64,000 nt of DNA from Desulfobulbus propionicus (GCA_002748755.1 PDTD01000016.1:36230-100229); one strand, 5' to 3'. Counted from the first letter of the stretch, positions 36,909 through 47,477 are shown. Made by a program: numbers and translations. Notes: generated by a model from the letters alone, not told the origin.

Positions 36909-37100
36909 AAAAAATAATCCTTACAAAGAATCAAATAAAAGAGCAGCTTGTACAGGGAGGGCTGCAGAATCAAACTGGTCTCTCTCCCATACGTTGAGCG
37001 CAACGTCTCCCAACAGCTTGAGAACTACTGATACCAAAATGAGAGCTTGCATGTTTGGTTATGCCTGGCATACCCGGTCCAGTCCTGCTGATTTGGACGC

Positions 37101-38630
37101 TTACCTTTCAAGATTCATTCGTCTATACTGTATCGCTTCTGACAAAAAGCAGGAGCTGATTTCTTCCATACCAGCAAGATCTGCAATGGTCCTTGCAATT
37201 TTAAGAATCCTGGTATGTGAGCGGGCGGAAAGTCCCAGCTTGGTCACAGCTCCTTCGAGCAGCTTTGCTCCTGCGGAATCCAGACGGCAAAAGTCTTTCA
37301 CCTCTTTAGGCTCCATCTGTGCATTACAGTTTATCCCACGGCTGGAAAGAAATCTAGCCTTCTGTATGCGCCTAGCAGAGTTCACCCGATTCCGGATAGA
37401 AACGGACGATTCTCCGGGTTGTAATCTGGCCAGCTCCGATACCTGAACAGCAGGGACCTCTATGTACATATCAATTCTGTCCAACAATGGACCTGAAAGC
37501 CTACTTCTATAGCGCTGGATCTGTGCAGGAGTACAGGTACACACATGAAACGGATCGCCCTGATATCCGCATGGGCACGGATTCATGGCGGCTGCAAGCA
37601 TAAATTTAGCAGGGAAGGCAAGGCTCATGGTCGCCCGGGAGATAGTCACCACCCCATCTTCAAGTGGCTGCCGCAACACCTCCAGTACATGCTTTTTAAA
37701 TTCCAGCAACTCATCAAGAAAAAGAACACCATTATGGGCAAGCGAGACCTCACCGGGTCTGGGTACATGCCCTCCTCCAATCAGTCCCGCATCTGATATG
37801 GTATGGTGAGGGGCACGAAAAGGTCGTGCTGTAATCAGGGGATTATCGGGCGGCAAACAATCTATGGTGGAAAAGACCTTCGATGTCTCCAGAGCTTCCT
37901 CAAGGGTCAAATCCGGCAGAATAGAGGGGAGACGCCTGGCCATCATGGTTTTCCCGCTTCCTGGGGAACCACTCAACAAGATATTGTGCCCACCGCTTGC
38001 CGCAATTTCCAGGGCGCGTTTGGCATGTTCCTGTCCCTTGACATCTTCAAAATCAGGTCCGTGAACCGAATGAATACGAAACAGCGCCTCCAGATCAACC
38101 ACAGTGGGCTCTAGCACAATGATGCCCCGAAGAAATTCAACGGCCTGGCTCAGGTGCTGGATACCGATCACTTCAAGATCTGTAATCACGGCTGCCTCTG
38201 GTCCATTTGCAAGAGGAACCAGCAGACGACGAACACCCCCGGCTGCCGCTGCGATGGCCATGGAAAGCATTCCGCGAACAGGTTTAACTGTACCGTCCAG
38301 GGAAAGTTCACCTATCACCAGACTTGCTTGCAGGCTCATGGGAGCGATAACCCCAGAAGCAGCAAGAATACCCAGCGCAATAGGCAGATCGTACCCCGCC
38401 CCCTCCTTTCTGACAGAGGCGGGGGCCAGGTTAACGGTAATCTTACCGGTCGGAAACTCATACCCACTGTTTTTGACCGCTGCTTTTACCCGGTCTTTTG
38501 CCTCCCGAACAGCCCCTTCGGCGAGGCCGACAGTTGAAAAAGACGGCAATCCCATGGCCAGGTCCACCTCGACCTGAACCATCAGGCCGTCCACACCTGC
38601 AACTGCTCCGCTTAACACTTGAGCCAACAT
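37101..38630 (-). CDS. comM: YifB/ComM family Mg-chelatase-like AAA ATPase
   Basis: A 509-residue protein of standard length. The N-terminal Lon-protease-like fold (VEVDLAMGLPSFSTVGLAEG, GELSLDGTVKPVRG) precedes the AAA domain with Walker A SGSPGSGKTMMARRLPSILP and FRAPHHTISDAGLIGGG, a GVLFLDELLEF Walker B, and a zinc-like CPCGYQGDPFHVCTCTP segment. The C-terminal Mg_chelatase_C domain includes RAYHRIL-type SARSHTRILKIARTIADL. ComM is a hexameric helicase that promotes branch migration during natural transformation. It is 13 bases downstream of trmN6. Confidence 0.94.
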   Translation of the reverse strand: MLAQVLSGAVAGVDGLMVQVEVDLAMGLPSFSTVGLAEGAVREAKDRVKAAVKNSGYEFPTGKITVNLAPASVRKEGAGYDLPIALGILAASGVIAPMSLQASLVIGELSLDGTVKPVRGMLSMAIAAAAGGVRRLLVPLANGPEAAVITDLEVIGIQHLSQAVEFLRGIIVLEPTVVDLEALFRIHSVHGPDFEDVKGQEHAKRALEIAASGGHNILLSGSPGSGKTMMARRLPSILPDLTLEEALETSKVFSTIDCLPPDNPLITARPFRAPHHTISDAGLIGGGHVPRPGEVSLAHNGVLFLDELLEFKKHVLEVLRQPLEDGVVTISRATMSLAFPAKFMLAAAMNPCPCGYQGDPFHVCTCTPAQIQRYRSRLSGPLLDRIDMYIEVPAVQVSELARLQPGESSVSIRNRVNSARRIQKARFLSSRGINCNAQMEPKEVKDFCRLDSAGAKLLEGAVTKLGLSARSHTRILKIARTIADLAGMEEISSCFLSEAIQYRRMNLER

Positions 38631-38643
38631 AAGGATTACCTAG

Positions 38644-39414
38644 TCACGAGGGGTCATACATGTTCAAAACTTCTTGGGAATACGGGCCTTTTTTATATTG
38701 ATAAATATACAATGGCGGTAGCAGAACGCAGTGATCACCACCGTTTTTCATTGATTCGACAAGGACCAGTTTAGCCTCGGAGCTATCCGGATAACTGTAT
38801 ATCGGCTGTATCTTTTTCGTGATCAACCTATGATGAGAGAGCTCGATGAGCAAGGAGGGCAATCGCACAGCAGGGTAAACAAACACGACTCGTCCCCTGT
38901 TTTGGACGGCAAAGGAAGCCGCCCGAACACAGTCCTGCATATCGGCCTGCATTTCATGCCTTGCTATGGCCGCCTCGGCCAAACGGCTTAAACGTCCTGT
39001 CTCCATTTTGCCATACGGGGGGTTGCACACCACAACCTGCATGCTTTCCGGGGCCAAAAATTGATTGATACATCTCAAGTCACCTTGAATAACCTCGAAA
39101 CGGTTGGCCATACCATTCTCCAGACTGTTGACCCGGGCTAAATCAGCCAGCTTATTCTGGAGTTCAACCCCGGTGACAGACAGCTGTGCACTCCGATACG
39201 CCATAATTAACCCCACAATGCCTGAGCCGCAGCATAAATCGAGGACCTTGCCCTGGCTGCAGACCGACAAACTGTAATGCGCCAGTAAAACCGCATCAAT
39301 GGAAAACCGATACCCTTCTCGATACTGCTGACAGCATAAAGCGCCGGCGAACAAAGAGTCACGAGTTATTTCCAAACGCTCTTCTTGGCATTCCCTCTTT
39401 TTTACACAGTCCAT
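38644..39414 (-). CDS. trmN6: tRNA1(Val) A37 N6-methyltransferase-like protein
   Basis: A 256-residue class I methyltransferase. The SAM motif is GKVLDLCCGSGIVGLIMAYR, with the acidic VTGVELQ. The N6-adenine motif is VVCNPPYGKMETG (NPPY), which places it with the TrmN6/YfiC group acting on adenine 37 of tRNA1(Val). The N-terminal TRDSLFAGALCCQQYREGYR, followed by FSIDAVLLAHY, is the usual family start. It is divergent from queD and precedes comM by 13 bases on the minus strand. The exact RNA target is inferred from the family. Confidence 0.85.
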   Translation of the reverse strand: MDCVKKRECQEERLEITRDSLFAGALCCQQYREGYRFSIDAVLLAHYSLSVCSQGKVLDLCCGSGIVGLIMAYRSAQLSVTGVELQNKLADLARVNSLENGMANRFEVIQGDLRCINQFLAPESMQVVVCNPPYGKMETGRLSRLAEAAIARHEMQADMQDCVRAASFAVQNRGRVVFVYPAVRLPSLLIELSHHRLITKKIQPIYSYPDSSEAKLVLVESMKNGGDHCVLLPPLYIYQYKKGPYSQEVLNMYDPS

Positions 39415-39639
39415 TGGGGTAAAAGTATTCTCTTATTGCCTCACACCTTCAACCATTCTTCGGGATCGCTGTACTCTTAAGAAAGGCAAGAATACAATTT
39501 GCTTGTTACAAGCTCAGAACAATGGCATTATACTGGCCCAGTATATCGTGTAGCAACCTCTGGTTTTCATGCACGCTCTTCATGGCATCTACCATCTGCG
39601 TTCAAAAGAACACAAGAGCAACATCAGGAGATCTTTCAC

Positions 39640-40014
39640 TTGTTTGACATATTCATCCAAACGCATTTCTCAGGTGGTCATCATCTGCGCGAGTACCCTG
39701 GTACTTGCGAACAGCCCCACGGGCACAACTGGAAAGTCAAGGTGACGGTCAGGGCTCATCAGCTTGATGAGCTGGGCATGGGGATTGATTTTAAAGTCCT
39801 TAAAAAAAAGGTGAACAGTGTCATCGACACTCTGGATCACTGCGATCTCAATCAACACCCGGCTTTTCTTCAGCGGAATCCCTCTTCCGAACATATAGCC
39901 CAATACATTTTTGACCAGCTTCGCCCGCAGCTAGTGTCCCATCGTTACCGTATCCACAGCGTCGAGGTTCGAGAGACAGACACCAGCGGAGTTATATACC
40001 ACCCCAATCCATGA
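39640..40014 (+). CDS. queD: 6-carboxytetrahydropterin synthase QueD
   Basis: 124 residues from TTG 39640, chosen because AGGAG ends 9 bases upstream and the product (MFDIFIQTHFSGGHHLREYP) matches QueD length and N-terminus; the frame is open back to 39499. The zinc His cluster is present (H in SGGHHL, and HGHNWKV), as are GMGIDFKVLKKKV, DHCDLNQHP (catalytic Asp/His region), NPSSEHIAQYIF and VRETDTSGVIYH. It converts dihydroneopterin triphosphate in the queuosine/7-deazaguanine pathway. No other que genes are nearby. Confidence 0.92.
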   Translation: MFDIFIQTHFSGGHHLREYPGTCEQPHGHNWKVKVTVRAHQLDELGMGIDFKVLKKKVNSVIDTLDHCDLNQHPAFLQRNPSSEHIAQYIFDQLRPQLVSHRYRIHSVEVRETDTSGVIYHPNP

Positions 40015-40162
40015 GCAGCGGCGCTGTTTGTGAAGCATGGGGTTCTCCACTGGCACACCAATGAGCTGGCTTAGATTTTGCCTAATACCCACCACAGACT
40101 CGTTCAGGCAGCTTCTCCTGTCCTCTACTCGCTACAAAAACTGTTGTGCTGAGCAAGGCAGG

Positions 40163-42013
40163 TCAAGCGCCAAGGGCAACCCGGACCATCAGTGGCAAAG
40201 CCCCTGGATACGATTCCATTTTTCCACCAAAGGCCCTGAGAATTTTCTGGGCTTTTTCCGTGTATTTCTGCTCACCCGTCAAATCGCCCATGGTGAGCAG
40301 CGTTTGGGCACAGACACTGTTGGCCGCAGGCTCAGCAGTATCTTGTTCAGCATAGGTGCGTATCAGCAGGGTGGCATCAGGGGCGCTGTCATATAAACAG
40401 CCTTGCCCGTTATCCCAAAACAACGCCAGTTGCGTCTCTGTCAGCTGTACGGCCCGCTCAAGAAAACGGGGTTCTCCAACAGCCTGATACAGCGCGATAT
40501 AGGCTGCCGTCAGTTGGGCGTAATCAGCGAGCTGACCCTGTCCATACCCCTTTTCTTGCCCTGTCCTTGCATCATACAGGCGATAGAGATAGCCGGATTC
40601 CGGATTTCGTACAGCCTGCCACAGAAAATCAGCCATACGTATTGCCTGATCAACATATTGCTGTTTCTCACCAAAAACAACCCCAGCCTTGACCAGGGCT
40701 CTGATAAGCATGCTGTTCCAACTGGTGATTATTTTCCTGTCACAGTGGGGCCTGGACCGCCTGGCTCGAACCGAAAGCAGGCGTTCCTCTGCCCTGGCTA
40801 ACTCCTGGGCGGCCTCCTGTTCCGATATCCTATACTGATCTGCAACCTCAGCAAGGGTATGTTGCACAAAAAGAATATTACGGTTTTTTAATTCGTTGTG
40901 CGGATCGACAGTCAAATTCCCCTCAAATGTCACGCCATAACGATACACAAAAATCGAGGCTGTCTGCCGTCCCAGGATTCGCACGATTTCCTCTTCGGAC
41001 CAGAGGTAATACAGCCCTTCTCCATGTTTTCCCGGCCGATACGGATCAGCGCTGTCGGCATCTTCCGCACTATAAAAGAGAGGTGTTGCTGAACTGAGGT
41101 GAGACACAAGATATCCTATGGTTTGATGCACCACCCGGCTGAAAAGGGGTTTTCCCGTTCTCTGATAGGCATCCGCATAGATCTCTATTAACTGGGCCTG
41201 ATCATAAAGCATTTTCTCAAAGTGGGGCGTACGCCACGACGCATCCACGGAATACCGATGGAATCCTCCACCCAACTGGTCATATATGCCGCCATGGGCC
41301 ATGGAACTCAGGCTCGCAATGGCCATGTTTTGGGCCTCTTTAACACCGTAGAAATCTGTGTAGTGCAGCAGAAAATCAAAGACCACCGGACGGGGAAATT
41401 TTGGAGCTTGGCCGAAACCGCCATGTTCTGGATCATATGCTGCTTTCAGGACAGCAAAACATTTGCGGGCAAGCTTCCCGTAGGATGCGGACGCAGGCAG
41501 TTGTCGGACCCGCCTGATGATACGAACCACCTTTTCTGCGGTATCATGTAACTGGTCCCTGTTTCTGCTCCAGGAGTTCTGAATGGCGTCTAAAACCTCC
41601 AGAAAACCTGTTCGGTTCAAACCTGAAACCAGCGGGATATATGTTGCGCAGAAAAACGGGCGGCCATCGGGAAAAAGGAAGAGAGAAAGCGGCCAGCCAC
41701 CGGAACCAGTCATGGCTACGGTGGCGGCCATGTAGAGGGCATCAATATCCGGTCGTTCTTCACGGTCTACTTTAACGCTGACAAAGCAGGTGTTCAGCTT
41801 GTTTGCGGCCTGGGCATCCATGAACACCTCGCCTGCCATGACATGGCACCAGTGACAGGTGGAATAACCGATGGACAGGAAGATAGGTTTGTCTTCTTTT
41901 TGCGCTCTTTCCAGGGCTTCCGGTCCCCAGGGATACCAGTGAACCGGATTCTCAGCGTGTTGTTGCAGGTAGGGGCTCAGCTGGTTGTGCAGGTGATTTT
42001 TTGACTCAGTCAC
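40163..42013 (-). CDS. YyaL/DUF255 thioredoxin-domain protein
   Basis: A 616-residue protein. The N-terminal DUF255 thioredoxin-like domain contains [20 protein letters not shown], then [16 protein letters not shown] with the CxxC-type CHWC, and [13 protein letters not shown]. The C-terminal part is an alpha/alpha-barrel of the six-hairpin glycosidase/N-acylglucosamine epimerase-like type ([51 protein letters not shown]). The family (SSP411/YyaL) is conserved but its substrate is unknown. It starts 2 bases after the yjbQ stop, so the two are an operon. The frame shows no truncation. Confidence 0.9.
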   Translation of the reverse strand: MTESKNHLHNQLSPYLQQHAENPVHWYPWGPEALERAQKEDKPIFLSIGYSTCHWCHVMAGEVFMDAQAANKLNTCFVSVKVDREERPDIDALYMAATVAMTGSGGWPLSLFLFPDGRPFFCATYIPLVSGLNRTGFLEVLDAIQNSWSRNRDQLHDTAEKVVRIIRRVRQLPASASYGKLARKCFAVLKAAYDPEHGGFGQAPKFPRPVVFDFLLHYTDFYGVKEAQNMAIASLSSMAHGGIYDQLGGGFHRYSVDASWRTPHFEKMLYDQAQLIEIYADAYQRTGKPLFSRVVHQTIGYLVSHLSSATPLFYSAEDADSADPYRPGKHGEGLYYLWSEEEIVRILGRQTASIFVYRYGVTFEGNLTVDPHNELKNRNILFVQHTLAEVADQYRISEQEAAQELARAEERLLSVRARRSRPHCDRKIITSWNSMLIRALVKAGVVFGEKQQYVDQAIRMADFLWQAVRNPESGYLYRLYDARTGQEKGYGQGQLADYAQLTAAYIALYQAVGEPRFLERAVQLTETQLALFWDNGQGCLYDSAPDATLLIRTYAEQDTAEPAANSVCAQTLLTMGDLTGEQKYTEKAQKILRAFGGKMESYPGALPLMVRVALGA

Positions 42014-42015
42014 GC

Positions 42016-42432
42016 TTATTCTCCAATAATTTTGACCAGCACTCGCTTCTTCCTGCGCCCGTCAAACTCTCCATAAAAGATCTGTTCCCAGGTGCCAAAA
42101 TCCAGTTGCCCCTCTGTCACGGCAACAACAACCTCACGCCCCATAATCTGTCGTTTCAGGTGGGCGTCAGCATTATCTTCATAGCTATTATGCCGATATT
42201 GACTGACCGGTGCATGTGGGGCAAGCTTTTCCAGCCACACTTCATAATCCTGGTGCAGACCAGATTCGTCGTCATTAATAAAGACGCTGGCTGTAATGTG
42301 CATGGCGTTGACCAGTACCAGGCCTTCCTGTATGGTGCTTTCCTGCAGACAATCTTCGACCTTTGGGGTTATATTAACAAACCCGCGCCTGGAAGGTATT
42401 TCAAACCAGAGTTCTTTACGATAACTTTTCAT
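42016..42432 (-). CDS. yjbQ: YjbQ/UPF0047 family protein
   Basis: A 138-residue protein of the UPF0047 family. Signatures are [17 protein letters not shown] (metal His), [18 protein letters not shown] and [20 protein letters not shown]. The family (YjbQ) has been reported to have weak thiamine-phosphate synthase activity, but its main role is uncertain. Its stop is 2 bases before the YyaL-type gene. Confidence 0.93.
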   Translation of the reverse strand: MKSYRKELWFEIPSRRGFVNITPKVEDCLQESTIQEGLVLVNAMHITASVFINDDESGLHQDYEVWLEKLAPHAPVSQYRHNSYEDNADAHLKRQIMGREVVVAVTEGQLDFGTWEQIFYGEFDGRRKKRVLVKIIGE

Positions 42433-42956
42433 CCAGATTCCGCCTCATGCGTATGGGTACTGAATCGTCCATTTCTAGGGCCAGAGAGGAGCAGTGCAGC
42501 GTTCCCCCTGTGGTTCCTTTTTACGACATCTGACGCCTTTATACAGTATGTAATCCAGATATGTATTGTATCTCACCTAAAAAGTGAACGGAAAAAATCA
42601 AAAAAAGCAACCTTATAAAACGGTGCATTAACACCTGCTTCTTGGTGTCCGATTTATTTGTCAGCAGAGGGCTGCAGCGGTACACGCTCCCCTGCGTACT
42701 GTGAACGGCATAACGGCCTTCCCCTTGATACGGCTGCTTTCAGAAAGAAGAATCACAGGCCAAGGGGGGCAATAGCGGACAGGCCTCTCCAACAGAGGCT
42801 GCCCAAACAAACGGCAAAACAACAGACACCATCTGTAACTGATCCACCAGAGTTAAATACCGTATTGTCTTGACAACAGGGTCCACTTTCGAGATAGTAT
42901 TCAGTTGCACCAAGTGTAGCAGAAATATCCCGTAAGTAGGGGCAAAAAAGAGAGAG
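42433..42956. other. Intergenic region upstream of lepB, no gene recognised
   Basis: 524 bases. The minus-strand frame 42740-43018 encodes a hydrophobic stretch but overlaps the lepB start antiparallel and lacks a ribosome site or motif; it is rejected as a gene. A promoter-like sequence at 42870-42898 is listed separately. Apart from that, nothing is recognisable. Confidence 0.4.
42870..42898 (+). promoter_or_regulatory. Candidate sigma-70 promoter for lepB
   Basis: TTGACA at 42870-42875, a 17-base spacer, then GATAGT at 42893-42898, about 58 bases before the lepB ATG. The -35 is a perfect match; the -10 is moderate (4 of 6). Confidence 0.4.
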
Positions 42957-43820
42957 ATGCCACAACAGATGAATAAACCAAGAAAACTATGGATCGCCGC
43001 CCTTCTCACCCTATGCACCGTCGGCCTTGGCCATATTTACGGGGGTAACCCCAAAAAAGGTATTATTCTGTTCATCGGCCAGCAATGCATGTATGCCGTA
43101 CTGGTCGCTCTTCTTCTGATGCAGTGCAATCAATACACGTTCTTTCTTTCCCTGGGCCTCCCGATCCTTTACATTATCGCTGCGGTCTGTTGCGCCGTGC
43201 ATACCTCCTGGCCAAACAGAACAACCTACACCTTGCGGGGCTACAACAATCTTCTCATCTATATCAGCTATTTTTTGTTGGCAGGCCTGATTATTCAAAG
43301 CCTGCTGGCAGAGGTGACAAAAAACAACTACCTCCAGGCCTTTGTTATTCCTTCAGATGCCATGAAACAGACCCTGCTGCCGGGTGATTTTTTCCTTGTG
43401 GATAAATGTATTTACAAAAAGAATATCCCGGAAAGAGGAGATATCGTTCTTTTCACTCATCCGGATGAGCCGGAAGTCTTTTTGGTGAAAAGAATCGTTG
43501 CAGGTCCTGGTGATACAATAGAAATTCAAGACAAAGTTCTGTATCTTAACGATCATCCGATCCAGGAGCCCTATGCCTTCCATCCCGACAAGCGTATATA
43601 TCCCGCTTCTGTGACACCACGAGATAATCTCAAGAAAACAACGATACAAAAGAACACTTTTTTCCTTCTGGGCGACAACCGGGACAACAGCCTGGACAGT
43701 CGTTTTAAGGGAGCTGTGCCCCGGGAAAACATTCTTGGAAAGGGAAAAATTATTTACTTTTCAAAGGACCGCAACCAGAACAATCTTCGTCTGGAGCGGA
43801 TGGGGAAAATCCTGGAGTAG
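42957..43820 (+). CDS. lepB: Signal peptidase I homologue with N-terminal membrane domain; catalytic Ser position is Ala
   Basis: 287 residues. Residues 1-120 carry three or four hydrophobic segments (an unusually long membrane part, starting with a TVGLGHIYGGNPKKGI loop). The S26 catalytic domain follows: box B VIPSDAMKQTLLPGDFFLVD, box D FLVKRIVAGPGDTIEI (K178) and box E GDNRDNSLDSRF (239-250). In the E. coli enzyme the sequence is PSGSM, where the second Ser is the nucleophile; here PSDAM places Ala135 at that position, leaving only Ser133 nearby. Activity is therefore doubtful, or uses an altered geometry. A GAGAGAG sits just before the ATG. Confidence 0.85.
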   Translation: MPQQMNKPRKLWIAALLTLCTVGLGHIYGGNPKKGIILFIGQQCMYAVLVALLLMQCNQYTFFLSLGLPILYIIAAVCCAVHTSWPNRTTYTLRGYNNLLIYISYFLLAGLIIQSLLAEVTKNNYLQAFVIPSDAMKQTLLPGDFFLVDKCIYKKNIPERGDIVLFTHPDEPEVFLVKRIVAGPGDTIEIQDKVLYLNDHPIQEPYAFHPDKRIYPASVTPRDNLKKTTIQKNTFFLLGDNRDNSLDSRFKGAVPRENILGKGKIIYFSKDRNQNNLRLERMGKILE

Positions 43821-43825
43821 TTGTC

Positions 43826-43902
43826 AGCCCGGATTACTCATCAACTCACAAGGGGGCAGAGGCAAATTTTTGGCAGTGAACAGGTACGCCCAGACTTTGC
43901 CA
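43826..43902 (-). repeat. MITE-like repeat, right-end fragment (copy M)
   Basis: On the plus strand, AGCCCGGATTACTCATCAAC opens a segment similar to the end of copy H (24855), including a GGCAGTGAACAGGT part in place of GCAACGCATTATACCT and a terminal CTTTGCC. Only the family right end is present. It lies between the convergent lepB and tamB genes. Confidence 0.45.
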
Positions 43903-43961
43903 GTTCCCTCTCTTTGCTATCAAAACACGGTCAAAGATGAACTTGGCGAAGGCCAGCCAGG

Positions 43962-46900
43962 TCAATACCTGAATTCGTATTTGATATCCCCTCCGCTTTG
44001 GGTCGTGCCGGTTTCGGTTTGGATAGAAAACCCTTTCCCCAGAGTATATCGGGTATTCAGGCTCCCGGACTCCTTAAGCAGGTTTCTGCCATAGCTCACA
44101 TAAAACCGAGGTGTCAACCAGGTACCGATGATGAGAGAAAGATCATCAAACGAATTCCCGGTATCGACCTTGATATCATCAATATGCAACAGTTTTTTTG
44201 AATTACTCATCCAATCCACGATGTTGGTAAAACCGGCCTTAGCAGCAAGCTCAGCGATCAGTCCGGTATCTTCACCCGCTGTGCCCCCTGTGGAGCTGCT
44301 GCTTAAGAGCTTAGCCAGGATCTCATACTGCTCCATAGAGGTTGATGAGTACAGTCGAATAACCGGGCTCTTTAGAAATCCGCCCACATTGACCCCAACA
44401 GTTCCCTCCTTATCCCGTTTTTCCGAACGGACCTCCAGACCTGGATTGTCCAACAGGTTCCCTGTAAAAATAAGACGTCCCACATCAATATCCAAGCTCT
44501 TACCGTACAGGGTAAAGGTGCCATCCTTGATCTGAACAGTGCCATTGCCAACAGGCAAAGTATGTGGACGATCCACTATCTCCAGTTGCCCCTGTATATT
44601 GCCCCGTACTCCATAGGCGTCAATGGCAACATTTTCACCTGCAGTAATGTTGATACTGGCATTCAGTGGCCAGGATTCTTTCTCCCGTTGATCAGGGGTA
44701 TCGACAATTACCACATCTTTGGACACCTGTATTGGGGTGTTATTCTGGTTTCGAGTTATTTTTGCATGCGGGATAACAATATCCCCCTCTATGCGCAGTT
44801 GTTGTGGGCTCAAGGTAATTTCCAGGTCAGGAGAGACGGCCGCTGTGACCACAGGATTCTGAACAATTGTACAATCCTTGCCTTGCAGATGAATCGTGAT
44901 AGGCTGGCGCATCCCTGACAAGGGAAAAACCTTGCTGGAAAAGTGGAGAGCACCCTTGCCTGAATGCGCTTGCCCTGAGAGGTTCAGCGTCTGTCTGTCT
45001 CCTTCCAGGGTCGCGATGAGTGGATCAAACCTGATGCCAAGAGGGAAAATATCAGCCACTGCACTTGCCAGCGAGATCTTACCATGCAGGGATGGCTGGG
45101 CGAGCGTACCGCTGACAGTCATTGTCCCTTTCAGTGCACCTTCCAGACCAACAATCGGAGCAAGCAAGGGGTTGCAGGCAGATATATCGTCCCAGGCAAG
45201 CTGCATACCACCAGCCAAAAAGGCCTCATGAGGGTCAAGATGCAAGGGATTAAAATTCTGGACAACCGCCTGCCCGTACAGGGAGCCGTTTTTCTCAAAG
45301 AGGATACCAGTCTCTGCCTGCAGTTGCTGCTTCTCGTAGTCGAGCTGCAGGGATGCGCTGACATTATCTACCAGGCCAATACGCCCCTGTATCTCCGGCT
45401 GCAACTGCGCCTCTTGCGAATGAAACTGCAGGTGGGCTTTCCTTGGTACGGTTCCATTACCAGAAACAGTACCCTGCCCTTCCACCACTCCATCCACCGG
45501 GATATCTCTCTTGATATAATTCTGCAGGTGGGCCAGGGAAAAACGCAGCTCATCCATTTGGACCTGCCACTGACCCCGATTATCCTGCTGGAAACCAAGA
45601 CATACTCTATCTGGCTGCAGACCATCCAGACAGAGTCTCTGTATCTCGCTGCCTGCAGAAGAATGGATAAAAGGGGCCTGGTCGGACAACTGCCACGCAC
45701 CATAGTCGCCAGCATGCACATGCAGCTCTCTGACGCTTCCTTTTAAGGCTCCCAAACCATACTGCAGAGAAAGGGAAAGATCACCCGTATACTCTCGATC
45801 CTTCAGAGTCGCATGGACGACGACCGACTCCCCTTCTCTACCGTCCACCAGAAGATGCAACCTGTCTAGCCGTACGCCATGATAGGCCACCTGCTGCGCA
45901 TCCAGACTGCCGAAAAAATCTTTTAAGGAAAGAGGAGTGCCGACCGTGTGGAGATTTAAGGATTGGATATGCATCCCCAAAAGGCTCAGTGTATCACCTC
46001 TCCCCTGTAGTTCGAGGATGGGATCATGGAGACTTCCCTGTATGTTTCCCTGGATATTCAAGGCCCCACTTCCACCAGGAACCAGTTGGCTGAGTTCGGG
46101 GGATTGCAGGGAAAAGTCAAGATCACTCTGCCCATCTATCACGCCTTGCAGGGTCAAGACGCTCTCACCACTGGTCACCTGAGCCGACTCAATGGAGACT
46201 GTTGTCCCCTTGATGGTGCCTGTTGCCGCTGCCTTGCAGGGAACACCACGTACTGTCCCTTTGAGTTCTGTCAAAGAGGCTCGGGTTTCCAAAACATTCT
46301 GAAGATATGTCCCGGACACCGTAATGGTCCCTGCGAGCGTGCCGGGCCACTGTTCATACCATTGCGAGGGATCAACGGATGTCGCCTCTACAGTGGTATT
46401 CCATTGCACCTTCTCTTTCCAGTGCAAAGTCCCTTGGCCTGCAAAGACGGCCCGCCCCTGCTCAATGCGATACCAGGGCACGTGCAAACCGGATGCAGAG
46501 AGATTTATGCTTCCTGATATGTTTGAGTCAGATAAAAATCTCCCATAGCGTGCCCTGGCCTGCAGGTGCGAGTGCATGTCCGTAAAGGTTCCCCTTCCTG
46601 ACCACGCAAGGTCCTGCAGAAACAAATCCGGCCATTTGGGGTTGATATCCCGCAGTTGCAAACGGTCGCCTGTCACCTGCAAGTTCCATGTTGGTGGCTG
46701 CCCCTCTTCCCAATGGACCCTGCCCTTCACATGGAGCGGTAGGGGTTGTTGCAATCGACCGTGCACATTGAGCAGGCTGGAATCACCCGAAAGGGAGCCG
46801 GTCCCCTGAACGTGCCCCAGGCCGGGGACTTCGGTATTATAGGTCACCTCCACTTGGAGGGGGAACTTCTTCCACAACCCTATCTCCCCTGCAAGACTGA

Positions 46901-47477
46901 AGGATACATCGGCACACACGCCTTCCATATGGCGGAAGGCTATTTTCTCCCTCAGCCAAACGGCCTCCCTGCATCCGGCTCGGCGTAATACGAAATGCGG
47001 TTCAGGATCATTGGCCTCATACAGGGTGAATGAACGAAGCTCCGCAGTATCAATGTGCAGAGGGAACGGGGCATCCAGGTGTCGTCGTACCTCACCTTGA
47101 TCGTCCTCATCTGAGGACGTTGCATGTATGACCAGATCACCCAAATGAACGGCTCTGAAACGTGGTTTTCCAAGAAACAGGGAGGATACAACGGGATCAA
47201 AGGTCACACTTGAAAGCGTCAACTTCATGCCTTTGTCGGTATACTGTATTCCCTCAAAAGAACTGAAACCCAAAAGAACGCCATCCATTGCCTCGACTGT
47301 CAGTGTACCGGGCACGGCCATGGCGAGTATCCGAAACAGGGTCTGCAGGCCCTGTGGAGTCGTACATCCAAGCACAAACAGCAAAATCCCTGCTACCAAA
47401 AAAGTCAGGCTTATCTGTACACTCAGGATAAGTCTTTTTTTCAAAAATCCGTACCAAGAGAAAAATGAACCCTCCAT
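43962..47477 (-). CDS. tamB: Translocation and assembly module protein TamB
   Basis: 1171 residues. A single N-terminal membrane anchor (LILSVQISLTFLVAGILLFV, about 15-34) is followed by a long beta-rich periplasmic region with repeated G-S-L-S/G-K-I-S patterns, and the C-terminal DUF490 domain (GEDTGLIAELAAKAGFTNIV, TRFYVSYGRNLL-type FYVSYGRNLLKESGSLNTRY). TamB bridges the periplasm and works with TamA in outer-membrane protein and possibly lipid traffic. The start overlaps the tamA end by 37 bases. The length is in the usual range (about 1200). Confidence 0.92.
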   Translation of the reverse strand: MEGSFFSWYGFLKKRLILSVQISLTFLVAGILLFVLGCTTPQGLQTLFRILAMAVPGTLTVEAMDGVLLGFSSFEGIQYTDKGMKLTLSSVTFDPVVSSLFLGKPRFRAVHLGDLVIHATSSDEDDQGEVRRHLDAPFPLHIDTAELRSFTLYEANDPEPHFVLRRAGCREAVWLREKIAFRHMEGVCADVSFSLAGEIGLWKKFPLQVEVTYNTEVPGLGHVQGTGSLSGDSSLLNVHGRLQQPLPLHVKGRVHWEEGQPPTWNLQVTGDRLQLRDINPKWPDLFLQDLAWSGRGTFTDMHSHLQARARYGRFLSDSNISGSINLSASGLHVPWYRIEQGRAVFAGQGTLHWKEKVQWNTTVEATSVDPSQWYEQWPGTLAGTITVSGTYLQNVLETRASLTELKGTVRGVPCKAAATGTIKGTTVSIESAQVTSGESVLTLQGVIDGQSDLDFSLQSPELSQLVPGGSGALNIQGNIQGSLHDPILELQGRGDTLSLLGMHIQSLNLHTVGTPLSLKDFFGSLDAQQVAYHGVRLDRLHLLVDGREGESVVVHATLKDREYTGDLSLSLQYGLGALKGSVRELHVHAGDYGAWQLSDQAPFIHSSAGSEIQRLCLDGLQPDRVCLGFQQDNRGQWQVQMDELRFSLAHLQNYIKRDIPVDGVVEGQGTVSGNGTVPRKAHLQFHSQEAQLQPEIQGRIGLVDNVSASLQLDYEKQQLQAETGILFEKNGSLYGQAVVQNFNPLHLDPHEAFLAGGMQLAWDDISACNPLLAPIVGLEGALKGTMTVSGTLAQPSLHGKISLASAVADIFPLGIRFDPLIATLEGDRQTLNLSGQAHSGKGALHFSSKVFPLSGMRQPITIHLQGKDCTIVQNPVVTAAVSPDLEITLSPQQLRIEGDIVIPHAKITRNQNNTPIQVSKDVVIVDTPDQREKESWPLNASINITAGENVAIDAYGVRGNIQGQLEIVDRPHTLPVGNGTVQIKDGTFTLYGKSLDIDVGRLIFTGNLLDNPGLEVRSEKRDKEGTVGVNVGGFLKSPVIRLYSSTSMEQYEILAKLLSSSSTGGTAGEDTGLIAELAAKAGFTNIVDWMSNSKKLLHIDDIKVDTGNSFDDLSLIIGTWLTPRFYVSYGRNLLKESGSLNTRYTLGKGFSIQTETGTTQSGGDIKYEFRY

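Noticed and set aside
42740-43018. 92-codon minus-strand hydrophobic frame upstream of lepB
   Set aside because: It overlaps the start of lepB on the opposite strand, lacks a ribosome site and resembles the mirror of an AT-rich promoter region.
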